Shown here piece by piece: positions 1 to 8,097 of a DNA stretch of 64,000 bases (its first letter is position 1; every line of letters begins with the position of its first letter). A model generated the notes under the pieces. It saw nothing but the letters and a program-made list of their open reading frames with translations, was not told the origin of the DNA and made no database searches. The stretch is from Sphingomonas sp. AX6 (lineage in GTDB: Bacteria; Pseudomonadota; Alphaproteobacteria; Sphingomonadales; Sphingomonadaceae), in contig NZ_LR733979.1 of assembly GCF_902506605.1 (NCBI RefSeq), forward strand, positions 259,468 through 323,467, given 5' to 3'. Position numbers and translations under genes: made by a program.

Positions 1-431
1 TCGTCAGGCGCGTGCCCGGCATATTCGACCGGGCGCCCGACGACGACGCGCGACACGCCGTCGAACGCGCCACCGCTGCGGGCCTGCATCTTGTTCAGCA
101 GCAACGCGCCCAGTTCTTCGAACCGGAAACGCTTATGGAACACGCTGGCATGTTCGAAACTGGTCGAGGCGGCGACCGATTTGAACGACTGAATGAACCG
201 GCTACCTTCGGGATATTCGATATATTCGGCGATCGCCCACGGTCCCGCTTCGGATGCGATACCCCCGCGCACGGCTTCGTCTTCCCAGAAGCACAAGGCC
301 GATCGAAACACCGCCTCGCGCTCTGTCGGCGCGTCGAGCAGCACCATGTCCGACCGACCCCCGCACGCCAGTGCGGCAACCGAATTGGTGGTCCCGAAAT
401 CGAGACCGAGCGAGCGGGCGGCGTCGGTCAT
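1..431 (-). CDS. Hsp70-family (YegD-like) ATPase, 3' part cut by window edge
   Basis: The first 143 residues are visible, reading leftwards from an ATG at 429-431 and still open at the window edge. Residues 8-17 carry the actin/Hsp70 phosphate-1 loop, LGLDFGTTNS, which binds ATP in this fold. The segments after it (DAPTEREAVFRSALCF, then VVVGRPVEY near the visible end) fit the YegD-like short Hsp70 group rather than DnaK. YegD-like proteins are cytosolic ATPases of uncertain client specificity. The gene starts 4 bases after the stop of the HAD hydrolase and is the third gene of a yggS-HAD-Hsp70 run. The substrate-binding part lies outside the window, so YegD-like rather than DnaK or HscA is inferred from the N-terminus alone. 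Confidence 0.8.
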   Translation of the reverse strand, partial: MTDAARSLGLDFGTTNSVAALACGGRSDMVLLDAPTEREAVFRSALCFWEDEAVRGGIASEAGPWAIAEYIEYPEGSRFIQSFKSVAASTSFEHASVFHKRFRFEELGALLLNKMQARSGGAFDGVSRVVVGRPVEYAGHAPD

Positions 432-435
432 CGGG

Positions 436-1101
436 CTAAAGCAACACCAGCCGCGCGACGTCGTCGAAACCATGCGCGATGGCATGGACGCCCAGATCGC
501 GGAGGCGCTGGTCATGCCCGGCCAGGCAATGCGTGCCCGCGCACAGCCCGATGACGTACGCCCCCGATGCGACCGCGCCTTTCGCGCCGACGGGCGAATC
601 CTCGATCACCGCCAGCCGCTCGATCGGCACGCCGATTTTGGCCGCCGCGTGGAGGTATAGATCGGGTGCGGGCTTGCCGTGCTCGACATGCTCGTGCCCC
701 GAATAGAGATGATCGCCGAACCGATCGCGCAAGCCGAGGTGGCGAAGATGCGCGTCGATCCACCCCGTGCGGCTGGACGAAACGATCGCACGCGGCAGAT
801 CGTCGGGCAGCGATTCGACGAAGCCGATTGCACCCGCCACCGCGGGCAACCCCTCGGCGACCACGCGCATATCTTCCGCCGCGCGGGCTTCCGCAAAGCT
901 GTCGGGCAGCGGGCGACCGATCCAGTGTTCGACCGCGCCGGTGAACGCACTGCCCGACAGCCCCATGAAATGGTGCATCGATTGCTCCGGCGTGGTCGGA
1001 TGGCCGTTATCAGTCAGCCACGCGGCAATCTGGGCATTGCCCGCATATTCGCTCTCAAGCAGCACGCCGTCGAAATCGAAGAGTAGTCCGTCAAGCTTCA
1101 T
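436..1101 (-). CDS. HAD-superfamily hydrolase (phosphatase/phosphomutase-like)
   Basis: 221 residues, a normal length for a HAD subfamily I enzyme with a helical cap. Motif I is FDFDGVL at residues 8-14, with the nucleophile Asp9 and general acid Asp11. Motif II is SSSRTG near residue 108. A later Lys (HGKPAPDLY) and the acidic motif VIEDSPVG complete the active site. The closest named relatives are beta-phosphoglucomutase-like and YieH-like phosphatases acting on small phosphorylated metabolites. The exact substrate cannot be read from sequence. The ATG overlaps the yggS stop by four bases (ATGA), so the two are probably translated together. Confidence 0.85.
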   Translation of the reverse strand: MKLDGLLFDFDGVLLESEYAGNAQIAAWLTDNGHPTTPEQSMHHFMGLSGSAFTGAVEHWIGRPLPDSFAEARAAEDMRVVAEGLPAVAGAIGFVESLPDDLPRAIVSSSRTGWIDAHLRHLGLRDRFGDHLYSGHEHVEHGKPAPDLYLHAAAKIGVPIERLAVIEDSPVGAKGAVASGAYVIGLCAGTHCLAGHDQRLRDLGVHAIAHGFDDVARLVLL

Positions 1102-1769
1102 GGCATCCGCGCGCCGAACAGCGCGGAACCGATGCGGACATGCGTCGCGCCGATCGTTACCGCGGTTTCGAAATCGTCGGACATGCCCATGCTGAGGGCG
1201 GGCACGCCGTGATCGCGCGCCAGTTTGGACAGCAACGCGAAATAGGGCGCAGGCTCAACCGATGCAGGGGGCAGACACATCAATCCCGCGACCGGCAAGT
1301 CAGCGGCACGCGCTTCCGTCAGCAAAGCAGGCAGATCGGCGACTGCGCATCCGCCCTTCTGGTCCTCATCGCCGATATTGACCTGAATGAAGCAAGCCGG
1401 CCGCTTGTCCGCCTTGTCCATAGCTTTTGCGAGCGCGGCCACCAGCGACGGGCGGTCGACCGAGTGGATCGCATCGAACAGTGCAACGGCTTCTTCCGCC
1501 TTGTTCGATTGAAGCTGACCGATCAGATGGAGTTCGATGTCTGACGTCGCATCGCGAAGTGCGGGCCATTTGTCGGCGGCTTCCTGAACGCGATTCTCGC
1601 CGAACACGCGCTGGCCCGCATCGATCAGCGGCTGGATCGATGTCGCTGGATGCGTCTTCGACACCGCGATGAGCGTGATATCCGTGACCTCGCGTCGCGC
1701 TATCCTGGCGGCGGCGGCAATGCGATCTTGGATCGCGGACAGGGCAGCGGCGGGGTCGTGTGCTTGCAT
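1098..1769 (-). CDS. YggS-family PLP-binding protein
   Basis: 223 residues from the ATG at 1767-1769. An open frame extends further upstream, but it would run into the divergent gene and adds no family sequence. The PLP-binding lysine is Lys38 in the conserved AVSKTHP segment, followed by GENRVQE, HLIGQLQSNK and, near the C-terminus, SMGMSDDF with an H-V-RIGSALFG phosphate-binding end. All are hallmarks of the YggS/PROSC family. These cytosolic alanine-racemase-fold proteins bind PLP without known catalysis and keep vitamin B6 and amino-acid pools balanced. It is first in a leftward run with the HAD and Hsp70-like genes. Its start lies only 22 bases from the divergent thiamine gene. Confidence 0.93.
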   Translation of the reverse strand: MQAHDPAAALSAIQDRIAAAARIARREVTDITLIAVSKTHPATSIQPLIDAGQRVFGENRVQEAADKWPALRDATSDIELHLIGQLQSNKAEEAVALFDAIHSVDRPSLVAALAKAMDKADKRPACFIQVNIGDEDQKGGCAVADLPALLTEARAADLPVAGLMCLPPASVEPAPYFALLSKLARDHGVPALSMGMSDDFETAVTIGATHVRIGSALFGARMP

Positions 1770-1791
1770 GGCCTGCGCTATAGAAACCGCA

Positions 1792-2313
1792 ATGCGTCGC
1801 CGCCACCCCCTGCCCCGCATCTGGCTGATGACTGACGAGCGGATGGGCGACGCGTTATGGCGTGCGATCAACCGCCTGCCGCGTGGCGCGGGCGTGGTGT
1901 TTCGCCACTATTCGCTCCCGCTGCCCGAACGCCGTACCTTGTTCGCGCGAGTCAGTGTCCAGGCACGAAGGCGCGGCCTGGTGCTGATCGTCGCGGGCCG
2001 CGATTGGTTGGGCCGTGCGGATGGCACGCATAACGGTTCGAAACGCCAGGGCGGCCTGCGCACCTGGTCGGTGCATTCGCGGTGCGAACTGGTCGAGGCG
2101 CGACGGCGCGGCGCCGATCTGATTTTCATCTCCCCCGTATATGCCACGCGCTCGCACTACGGCGCGCGGGCGCTCGGCCGACTGCGACTGGGGTTGCTGA
2201 TTCGCGGAAACACGATCCCGGTGGTCGCGCTGGGCGGGATGACCGCGAGCCGCTTCCAAACGCTGCGGGGATTAAGTCTTCACGGCTGGGCGGGGATCGA
2301 CGCGTTTCTCTAA
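1792..2313 (+). CDS. Thiamine-phosphate synthase (ThiE/TenI family)
   Basis: 173 residues starting at ATG 1792, where the sequence RIWLMTDERM begins the fold. That matches the LYLITD-type first strand of thiamine-phosphate synthase. Later segments are also characteristic: the ...VHSRCELVEARRRGAD...FISPVYATRSH stretch corresponds to the family phosphate/pyrophosphate site, and IPVVALGGM is the final phosphate-binding strand. ThiE joins the pyrimidine and thiazole halves of thiamine; TenI relatives are thiazole tautomerases. The protein is shorter than typical ThiE (about 210) and has an unusual RGLVLIVAGRDWLGRADGTH region in place of the usual pyrimidine-binding loop. It could therefore be a TenI-like or diverged member. 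It is divergent from yggS. Confidence 0.75.
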   Translation: MRRRHPLPRIWLMTDERMGDALWRAINRLPRGAGVVFRHYSLPLPERRTLFARVSVQARRRGLVLIVAGRDWLGRADGTHNGSKRQGGLRTWSVHSRCELVEARRRGADLIFISPVYATRSHYGARALGRLRLGLLIRGNTIPVVALGGMTASRFQTLRGLSLHGWAGIDAFL

Positions 2314-2363
2314 GCCGAAGGCTTCGACAAGCTCAGCCTGAGAGCGGTGATACTCGCAACCAC

Positions 2364-2503
2364 GATCGGGCCGTATTCGGCTCAGGGCGAGGCGAAAATG
2401 GCGCTTGTCGGGCACCGGCGCGCAGCGTGCTTAACGCACGTGAGCACCGGAAGCGCAGACAAGTGGTATTTGCAGCCCGCCCTGAGCCGAATACGGCCCG
2501 ATC
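2364..2503. repeat. Palindromic element with perfect 26-bp terminal arms
   Basis: Positions 2364-2389 and 2478-2503 are perfect inverted copies of each other (26 bases). About 88 bases lie between them, with weaker internal complementarity (CTTGTC against GACAAG). A nearby half-motif (CTTCGACAAGCTCAGC) just left of it at about 2322 belongs to the repeat family at 34047 and 52257. The element sits between the convergent thiamine gene and the outer-membrane protein gene, ending two bases before the latter's stop codon. It may act as a bidirectional transcription end. I infer a non-autonomous, miniature dispersed element; no transposase is present. Confidence 0.7.
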
Positions 2504-2505
2504 CG

Positions 2506-3213
2506 TCAGAAGCGGAAGGCGGTGCCTACGTAAACCGCCTGGCTGTCACGGCGGTCGTCGGCGATGCGGGGAAGCCGCTCGCGTTCGGATTTATAACGAA
2601 GCCCGGCCGTCACATCCAGGTTGCGGGTCAGCGAATAGCTGCTGCCGACATCGATCGAATAGCTGGGATCGACCGCAACCAGCGCCGGAACGTCGCCGGT
2701 CGGACGCTCTGCACCGGCTTTGATCCGGGCGGAGGCGCGCTTGCCGGTGTAGCTGATGCCCAAATCGGCCATTTCGCGGCTGCCGGGCTGGCCTGCCATG
2801 TCGATCTTGGCGACGTCGCCGGAAACCGCAAAGCGCTTCCAACCGACCGCGACACCCAGATTATAGGCGATTGGCGCGAGCGACACCGATTCGCTGGCAC
2901 TGGCAATGCGATCTTCGCGCGTCGCACGGTTCGACCGGGCACGCACCGCGACGGTGATGTCGCGCGACGATTTCCGAGTCGATTCGGACGGGGTGAAGCG
3001 GAAACCCGACCCATTGAGGCCACTGCGTGCCAGCACGGCGGCCAGCTTGGGATCGGCGGATGCCGGCGTAAAGGAACCGATGCCGCTGCTCATGGGAAGC
3101 GAAGGCCTTGAGGCCAAACGGCTTTCCTGAGCGTAGAGCGCGGGCGCAAGCGTGAACGCCGCGGCGACAAGCGCCCCGAGCCCAGCTCCTGCGATCCAGC
3201 GTTTCACGTTCAT
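2506..3213 (-). CDS. Exported outer-membrane beta-barrel-like protein, unknown function
   Basis: 235 residues from ATG 3211-3213, preceded by a GGGAAA ribosome-binding site. Residues 1-29 form a signal peptide (NVKRW, then an Ala/Leu/Val-rich core ending ALYAQE). The mature part is rich in alternating polar and hydrophobic stretches with Tyr/Ser/Val (SYSIDVGSSYSLTRNLD), and it ends in GTAFRF. A terminal Phe is the classical recognition signal of outer-membrane barrels. I read it as a small porin-like or autotransporter-barrel-like protein with a disordered Ser/Arg-rich N-terminal third. No function can be assigned. It is convergent with the thiamine gene and divergent from the DUF3576 lipoprotein gene. 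Confidence 0.7.
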   Translation of the reverse strand: MNVKRWIAGAGLGALVAAAFTLAPALYAQESRLASRPSLPMSSGIGSFTPASADPKLAAVLARSGLNGSGFRFTPSESTRKSSRDITVAVRARSNRATREDRIASASESVSLAPIAYNLGVAVGWKRFAVSGDVAKIDMAGQPGSREMADLGISYTGKRASARIKAGAERPTGDVPALVAVDPSYSIDVGSSYSLTRNLDVTAGLRYKSERERLPRIADDRRDSQAVYVGTAFRF

Positions 3214-3238
3214 CGTTTCCCTCTGCCTTCGTGTAAGC

Positions 3239-3310
3239 GTTACCACAGGCGCAGGTGATTGTTCCACAGGCGGAATCCGTTTAGCGCGCGACTGTTGCAG
3301 CTTATCCACA
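3239..3310. other. Cluster of DnaA-box-like CCACAGG motifs
   Basis: The short divergent gap holds three copies of CCACAGG in the same orientation: about 3243-3249, 3263-3270, and within a perfect DnaA 9-mer TTATCCACA at 3302-3310. The latter matches the consensus exactly; the other two match only its right half. It may be a DnaA-titration or regulatory site outside the main origin. Function is inferred only from the motif. Confidence 0.4.
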
Positions 3311-3385
3311 GGTGCGCCGACGCTTGCGGGTTATGCGCGACCTTCTATAGATGCGTCCCTGAATGGTATGTTTAAGGAATTGCCG

Positions 3386-3820
3386 ATGATCCGCCGCTTG
3401 CGTTTCGCTGTTCTGGGGTCGCTCGCGCTCGGCCTGGCCGCTTGTGCCGGTGGAAACGACCGCCCGGCAGCCGACCTTGCCGCGTCGCAGGTGACGACGA
3501 TCGGCGTGAACAGCTATCTGTGGCGCGCCAGTTTGGAGACGCTGAGCTTCATGCCGCTGCTCCAGACCGATTCGGCCGGCGGCGTGATCGTCACCGACTG
3601 GTACGTCAATCCGGCCACGCCGACCGAGCGGATGAAGGTGACCGTGTCGATCCTCGACCAGGATCTGCGCGCCGATGCGCTGCGCGTCGCGACCAGCCGC
3701 CAGATCAACCAGAACGGTCAATGGGTCGAAGCGCCCGTCCAGGCCGCGACGGTGCAGAAGCTGGAAGACATCATCCTGACGCGCGCCCGCGACATCCGCC
3801 GCTCGTCGATCCTGAATTAA
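3386..3820 (+). CDS. DUF3576-family lipoprotein
   Basis: 144 residues from ATG 3386, with an AAGGAA ribosome-binding site ending seven bases upstream. An in-frame ATG at 3368 would only lengthen the signal peptide. Residues 1-20 are a lipoprotein signal with lipobox LAAC (Cys20), so the protein is probably membrane-anchored in the periplasm. The mature region contains NSYLWRASLETLSFMPLLQTD, a block I recognise as DUF3576, conserved across alphaproteobacteria and usually found beside leuS as here. The family role is not established. Proximity to lptE two genes downstream suggests an envelope function, but that is inference. Confidence 0.85.
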   Translation: MIRRLRFAVLGSLALGLAACAGGNDRPAADLAASQVTTIGVNSYLWRASLETLSFMPLLQTDSAGGVIVTDWYVNPATPTERMKVTVSILDQDLRADALRVATSRQINQNGQWVEAPVQAATVQKLEDIILTRARDIRRSSILN

Positions 3821-3828
3821 TCGGTTTC

Positions 3829-3904
3829 GCGGTGCCAGTCCGCTTCCCCTTCTGACCTTCACGTACAATCTGGGAGGTCGGGAGGGGGAGCGGGCTGGCA
3901 CCGC
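3829..3904 (+). promoter_or_regulatory. 30-bp hairpin between the DUF3576 gene and leuS
   Basis: Arms 3829-3858 and 3875-3904 pair over 30 positions with a 16-base loop. The four imperfect positions are all U-G wobbles when transcribed rightwards, so the plus-strand RNA stem is unbroken. No U-run follows, so it is not a classical intrinsic terminator. It may be an mRNA stabiliser, a leuS leader structure or a copy of a dispersed repeat. The leuS ribosome-binding site (ACGGAG, 3913-3918) lies just outside the stem. Confidence 0.6.
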
Positions 3905-3928
3905 CTTCACCAACGGAGTTGGTCAAAC

Positions 3929-6424
3929 ATGTCGCGCTTCAACGCGCTGAAGGCCGATGCGGCATGGCAGGCGGTCTGGGAAGAACGCCGCACCTTTGCC
4001 GCGCGGGACGACAGCCCCAAGCCCAAATCCTATGTGCTCGAGATGTTTCCCTATCCATCGGGGCGCATCCATATGGGCCATGTCCGCAATTACACGATGG
4101 GCGATGTGCTCGCGCGGTTCCGGCGGATGCGTGGATACGAGGTGCTCCATCCGATGGGCTGGGACGCGTTCGGGATGCCCGCCGAGAATGCGGCGATGGA
4201 AAAGAAGGTTCATCCTGGCGCGTGGACGTACGAGAATATCGCGTCGATGCGCGCGCAGCTCAAACGGCTGGGCTTTGCGCTCGACTGGACACGCGAATTC
4301 GCGACCTGCGATCCTGCATATTACGGCCAGGAACAGGCGCTGTTCCTCGACCTGATCGAAGCGGGTCTGGTCTATCGCAAGGAAAGCGCGATCAATTGGG
4401 ACCCGGTCGACATGACCGTGCTGGCCAACGAACAGGTCATCGACGGGCGCGGCTGGCGCTCGGGCGCCCTGGTCGAGCGGCGCAAGCTGAACCAGTGGTT
4501 TTTGAAGATTACCGACTTCGCCGATGAGTTGCTGGACGGGCTGACGACGCTCGACCAGTGGCCCGACAAGGTGAAGCTGATGCAGGAAAACTGGATTGGC
4601 AAGTCGGTGGGCTTGCAGTTCCGCTTCGCGCTGTCGGACGGCGGATCGGTCGAGGTGTTCACCACCCGCCCCGACACGATTTTCGGCGCGAGTTTCGTGG
4701 CGGTTGCGGCGGACCATCCGATCGCGCAGGCCCTTGCTGCCGATCAACCGGAAGTCGCCGATTTCATCGCCAAGTGCAAGGCGGGCGGGACGAGCGCCGC
4801 GGAAATCGAAACCCAAGAGAAGCTGGGCTTCGACACTGGCGTCACCGCAACACATCCTTTTGATATCAATACAAAACTGCCGGTTTACATCGCCAATTTC
4901 GTGCTGATGGAGTATGGTACCGGCGCGGTGTTCGGCGTGCCCGCGCACGACCAGCGCGACCTCGACTTCGCGCGCAAGTATGCGCTGCCGGTGCGCCGAG
5001 TGGTGTCCGAAGGCAGCTACGACGACGCGGAGTTCGAAGGCAACGAGGCGTGGACCGGTCCCGGCACGCTGTGCAATTCGCATTTCCTTGACGGTATGGA
5101 CGTCGCCGACGCCAAGCGGGTCGTGATCGAGCGCGCCGAAACCGAAGGCTGGGGCAAGGGCACCACCGTCTGGCGCTTGCGCGACTGGGGCGTGTCTCGC
5201 CAGCGTTACTGGGGCACGCCGATCCCGATCATCCACTGCGACGCGTGCGGCGTTGTGCCGGTTCCGAAGGACCAGTTGCCGGTGGTGCTGCCAGAGGATG
5301 TTTCGTTCGACATTCCCGGCAACCCGCTCGACCGCCATCCGACCTGGGGAAAGGTGGATTGTCCGACATGCGGTGCTCCAGCGCGGCGCGAAACCGACAC
5401 GCTCGATACGTTCGTGGATTCAAGCTGGTATTTCATCCGCTTCGCCAGCCAGCCCGACGACCAGCCGTTCGACAAGGCGGTGGCCGAGCAATGGCTGCCG
5501 GTCGGGCAATATATCGGCGGGGTCGAACATGCGATCCTCCACTTGCTCTATGCGCGCTTCTGGACGCGGGCGTTGAAGCATATCGGGCGGCTTGACGTCG
5601 CGGAACCGTTTGCCGGGCTGTTCACGCAGGGCATGGTGACGCACGAGACTTACAAATCGGCTGAGGGCAAATGGCTTGCCCCCGACGAAGTGCGCGACGG
5701 CATCGAAATCGCAACCGGCCATCCGATCACGCTCGGCCGCGTCGAGAAGATGTCGAAGTCGAAGAAGAATACCGTCGATCCCGGCCCGATCGTCGATCAA
5801 TATGGCGCGGACGCGGTGCGGTGGTTCATGCTGTCCGACAGCCCGCCCGAGCGCGACCTGCCTTGGAGCGAGGCGGGGATCGAGGGGGCGTGGCGGTTCG
5901 TGCAGCGTTTATGGCGGCTGTTCGATGGCCTCTCGACCGAAGCGACCGGTGAGGACATCGCACTCCGCAAGCTCGCCCACCGAACCGCAAACGGCGTCGC
6001 CGATGCGATCGAGGCATTGCAGTTCAACAAGGCCGTGGCCCTGCTCTATACGCTCGCCAATGCGGTGGAAAAGGCAACGCCATCCGCCGACCGCAGCGAC
6101 GCGATCCGCACGATGCTGAAACTCGTTTCGCCCATGGCGCCACATATTGCCGAGGAAGCCTGGGCAGCGAGCGACGGTTACGGCCTGATCGCCGATGCCG
6201 ATTGGCCTGCGGTGGACCCCGCATTGCTGGTAGACGACGAAGTCACCGTCGCGGTGCAGGTCAACGGCAAGCTCCACGATACGCTGACGTTTCCCAAGGG
6301 GCTGGACAAGGACGCGGCAGAAGCGGCAGCACTGGCATCCGAAAAGATCGTCCGTGCGTTGGACGGCAAAGCCCCGCGAAAGGTGATCGTCGTGCCCGAC
6401 CGTCTGGTGAATATCGTCGCATGA
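3929..6424 (+). CDS. leuS: Leucyl-tRNA synthetase
   Basis: 831 residues, close to the usual bacterial length. The class I signature [12 protein letters not shown] is at about residues 43-54 (HIGH variant HMGH), and KMSKS at 607-611. Between them lie the large CP1 editing insertion, with the threonine-rich TTRPDT element, and the leucine-specific zinc-type region with its CDACG and CPTCG cysteine pairs. The anticodon-binding domain and C-terminal LeuRS tail ([10 protein letters not shown]) are present. It attaches leucine to tRNA-Leu and clears mischarged tRNA in the cytosol. The gene overlaps lptE by four bases and leads a leuS-lptE-holA operon. Confidence 0.98.
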   Translation: MSRFNALKADAAWQAVWEERRTFAARDDSPKPKSYVLEMFPYPSGRIHMGHVRNYTMGDVLARFRRMRGYEVLHPMGWDAFGMPAENAAMEKKVHPGAWTYENIASMRAQLKRLGFALDWTREFATCDPAYYGQEQALFLDLIEAGLVYRKESAINWDPVDMTVLANEQVIDGRGWRSGALVERRKLNQWFLKITDFADELLDGLTTLDQWPDKVKLMQENWIGKSVGLQFRFALSDGGSVEVFTTRPDTIFGASFVAVAADHPIAQALAADQPEVADFIAKCKAGGTSAAEIETQEKLGFDTGVTATHPFDINTKLPVYIANFVLMEYGTGAVFGVPAHDQRDLDFARKYALPVRRVVSEGSYDDAEFEGNEAWTGPGTLCNSHFLDGMDVADAKRVVIERAETEGWGKGTTVWRLRDWGVSRQRYWGTPIPIIHCDACGVVPVPKDQLPVVLPEDVSFDIPGNPLDRHPTWGKVDCPTCGAPARRETDTLDTFVDSSWYFIRFASQPDDQPFDKAVAEQWLPVGQYIGGVEHAILHLLYARFWTRALKHIGRLDVAEPFAGLFTQGMVTHETYKSAEGKWLAPDEVRDGIEIATGHPITLGRVEKMSKSKKNTVDPGPIVDQYGADAVRWFMLSDSPPERDLPWSEAGIEGAWRFVQRLWRLFDGLSTEATGEDIALRKLAHRTANGVADAIEALQFNKAVALLYTLANAVEKATPSADRSDAIRTMLKLVSPMAPHIAEEAWAASDGYGLIADADWPAVDPALLVDDEVTVAVQVNGKLHDTLTFPKGLDKDAAEAAALASEKIVRALDGKAPRKVIVVPDRLVNIVA

Positions 6425-6924
6425 AGCGCGCCCTGATCCTGATCGCGCTTGCCGCCCCTGCCCTGACCGCCTGCGGGCTTCAGCCGCTTTATGGCGGGCC
6501 GCAGGGCGCGAGCGCCCGCGCGGTGCTGGGCAATGTCGATGTCGCGCCGATCCAGGGCCAGTCCGGCTGGCTGGTAACCCAGGCGCTGCGCGATCGGCTG
6601 AACGCGGTGCCGCAAGGTGCAGGGCCGCAATACCGGCTGGACATCGTTCTCGACGACCAGATCATCGGGTTGGGCACGCGGCGCGACGACAGCATTTCGC
6701 GCGAGCGGCGGACGCTGCGTGCGCGCTATCAGCTCGTGGACGCGACCAGCGGCGTGGTGCTGGTGGACGACACCGCAGGGTCCGACGCCGGGATCGACGT
6801 GGTCGATAGCGAATATGCGACGATCGCTGCCGAACGCACCGCGCTGGAGCGGCTGTCGGGGATCGTCGCCGACCAGATCGTCGCCCGCCTCGCGCTCTAT
6901 GCGCGCCGCGCCGAGACCCCGTGA
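6421..6924 (+). CDS. lptE: LPS-assembly lipoprotein LptE
   Basis: 167 residues starting in the ATGA overlap with leuS. The signal peptide ends in a lipobox LTAC (Cys18), followed by GLQPLYGG, the family's conserved start of the mature protein. The remainder has the alternating strand pattern of the LptE fold, including RLDIVLDDQ and the RARYQLVD stretch. LptE plugs the LptD barrel in the outer membrane and helps insert lipopolysaccharide. Sphingomonads carry glycosphingolipids rather than LPS, so its cargo here may differ; that is an inference about the organism. leuS-lptE-holA is the standard proteobacterial order, which supports the call. Confidence 0.9.
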   Translation: MKRALILIALAAPALTACGLQPLYGGPQGASARAVLGNVDVAPIQGQSGWLVTQALRDRLNAVPQGAGPQYRLDIVLDDQIIGLGTRRDDSISRERRTLRARYQLVDATSGVVLVDDTAGSDAGIDVVDSEYATIAAERTALERLSGIVADQIVARLALYARRAETP

Positions 6925-7934
6925 AAGCCAAAGCCCACGAAGTCCGCGCGCGGCTGCAGAAGCCGCCCGAAGATATCCGGCTTTATCTTCTCCACGGGCC
7001 GGACGAGGCCGCAGCGAACGAACTCGCCGACCTGCTCGGCCGCGCATTGGGACCGGAGACGGAGCGCGTTGAATTCGACGGCGCGACGCTCAAGACCCGC
7101 CCCGGCGTGCTGGCGGACGAGGCCGCGTCGATGTCGCTGTTCGGCGAGCGTCGTTACATCCGCGTGACCGCGGTGGGTGAGGAATCGCTTGAGGCATTCA
7201 CCCTGCTGCTCAACGCCGATCGCGCGGGCAATCCGGTGGTCGCGATCGCGCCAACGGCTCGCAACACGGCCAAGATCGTCAAACTTGCCCAAGGTGCGCC
7301 GAACGCGATGGCGGCACCGCTTTATTTGCCCGAAGGCGCGGATGCGGCGAAGCTCGCGGCAGGCATCGCGCGCGACCACGGCATACGACTGGCCCCCGAT
7401 GCCGCGGACACGCTGGCGCGCGGGTGTGGATCGGACCGCGCGATCATCACCCGGGAGATCGAGAAGCTGGCGCTGTACCTCGACGCCGCTCCGGACCGCC
7501 CCAAGGAAGCCGATGCCGCGATGCTGGCCGAAATCAGCGCGGTGATCGACGAAGGCGAATTCGGCGGCGCCATCGACGCGCTGGTTGCGGGCGATGCCGC
7601 GAAGCTGGGCGAAGAGATGCGGACGCTGATCGGTGCAGGCACGTCGCCGGTTCCGCTGCTGCGCCAGATGGGCAAGCGCCTGATCGCGCTGGCCGATATG
7701 CGCGTGCAGATCGAAGGCGGCGCGTCGGCGGACCAGGTGCTGGCGCGCGTGTTCTGGAAGGAAAAGGAATCGACCGCGCGGGCATTGCGCCGCTGGGATT
7801 CGGCGCATCTGGTGCGCGGACTGGAACGCGTGCGCGAGGCCGAGCGCGCAGTGATGGCGAGCGGGAATGCGGGGCCGGTGGTGGCGGAGCAGGCAGTCGT
7901 GGTGCTGGCGCGAGCAGTTGCTCGGCTACGCTAG
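6921..7934 (+). CDS. holA: DNA polymerase III subunit delta
   Basis: 337 residues from a GTG that overlaps the lptE stop (GTGA). The N-terminus LYLLHGPDEAAANELADLL is the delta-subunit pattern, where a Walker-like loop is degenerate. The C-terminus has the RALRRWDSAHLVRGLERVREAERAVMASG collar region typical of HolA. Delta opens the beta sliding clamp within the clamp-loader complex during replication. It is last in the leuS operon. Downstream it meets parB tail-to-tail across a long palindrome that probably ends transcription from both sides. Confidence 0.93.
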   Translation: MKAKAHEVRARLQKPPEDIRLYLLHGPDEAAANELADLLGRALGPETERVEFDGATLKTRPGVLADEAASMSLFGERRYIRVTAVGEESLEAFTLLLNADRAGNPVVAIAPTARNTAKIVKLAQGAPNAMAAPLYLPEGADAAKLAAGIARDHGIRLAPDAADTLARGCGSDRAIITREIEKLALYLDAAPDRPKEADAAMLAEISAVIDEGEFGGAIDALVAGDAAKLGEEMRTLIGAGTSPVPLLRQMGKRLIALADMRVQIEGGASADQVLARVFWKEKESTARALRRWDSAHLVRGLERVREAERAVMASGNAGPVVAEQAVVVLARAVARLR

Positions 7935-7980
7935 GCTGTTGCAGGCTGCGGCCGTTCGATATCCACCTGAACGCCCCTTC

Positions 7981-8066
7981 CCCGTTTGTTTAGAGCGAAG
8001 TCGAGAAACGCTCGCGAACGCCAAGTTCACATTTCTCGACTTCGCTCTAAACAAACGGGTTTTTTT
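7981..8066. terminator. Perfect 28-bp inverted repeat followed by a T-run
   Basis: Arms 7981-8008 and 8032-8059 are perfect inverted copies (start CCCGTTTGTTTAGAGCGAAG). Seven Ts follow at 8060-8066. Placed between convergent holA and parB, it should act as an intrinsic terminator for holA and probably for parB. It belongs to the same repeat family as 51213-51289 (shared core GAGCGAAGTCGAGAAA), so a mobile or dispersed palindrome seems to have been recruited as a terminator. Confidence 0.8.
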
Positions 8067-8097
8067 GGGGCTAGCCTGTCCGCTCAAACGCGGGCGG

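Noticed and set aside
3923..5338. Long open frame antisense to leuS (471 codons)
   Set aside because: It mirrors leuS codons in a GC-rich genome, has no ribosome-binding site or recognisable protein family, and would be opposed to a certain essential gene.
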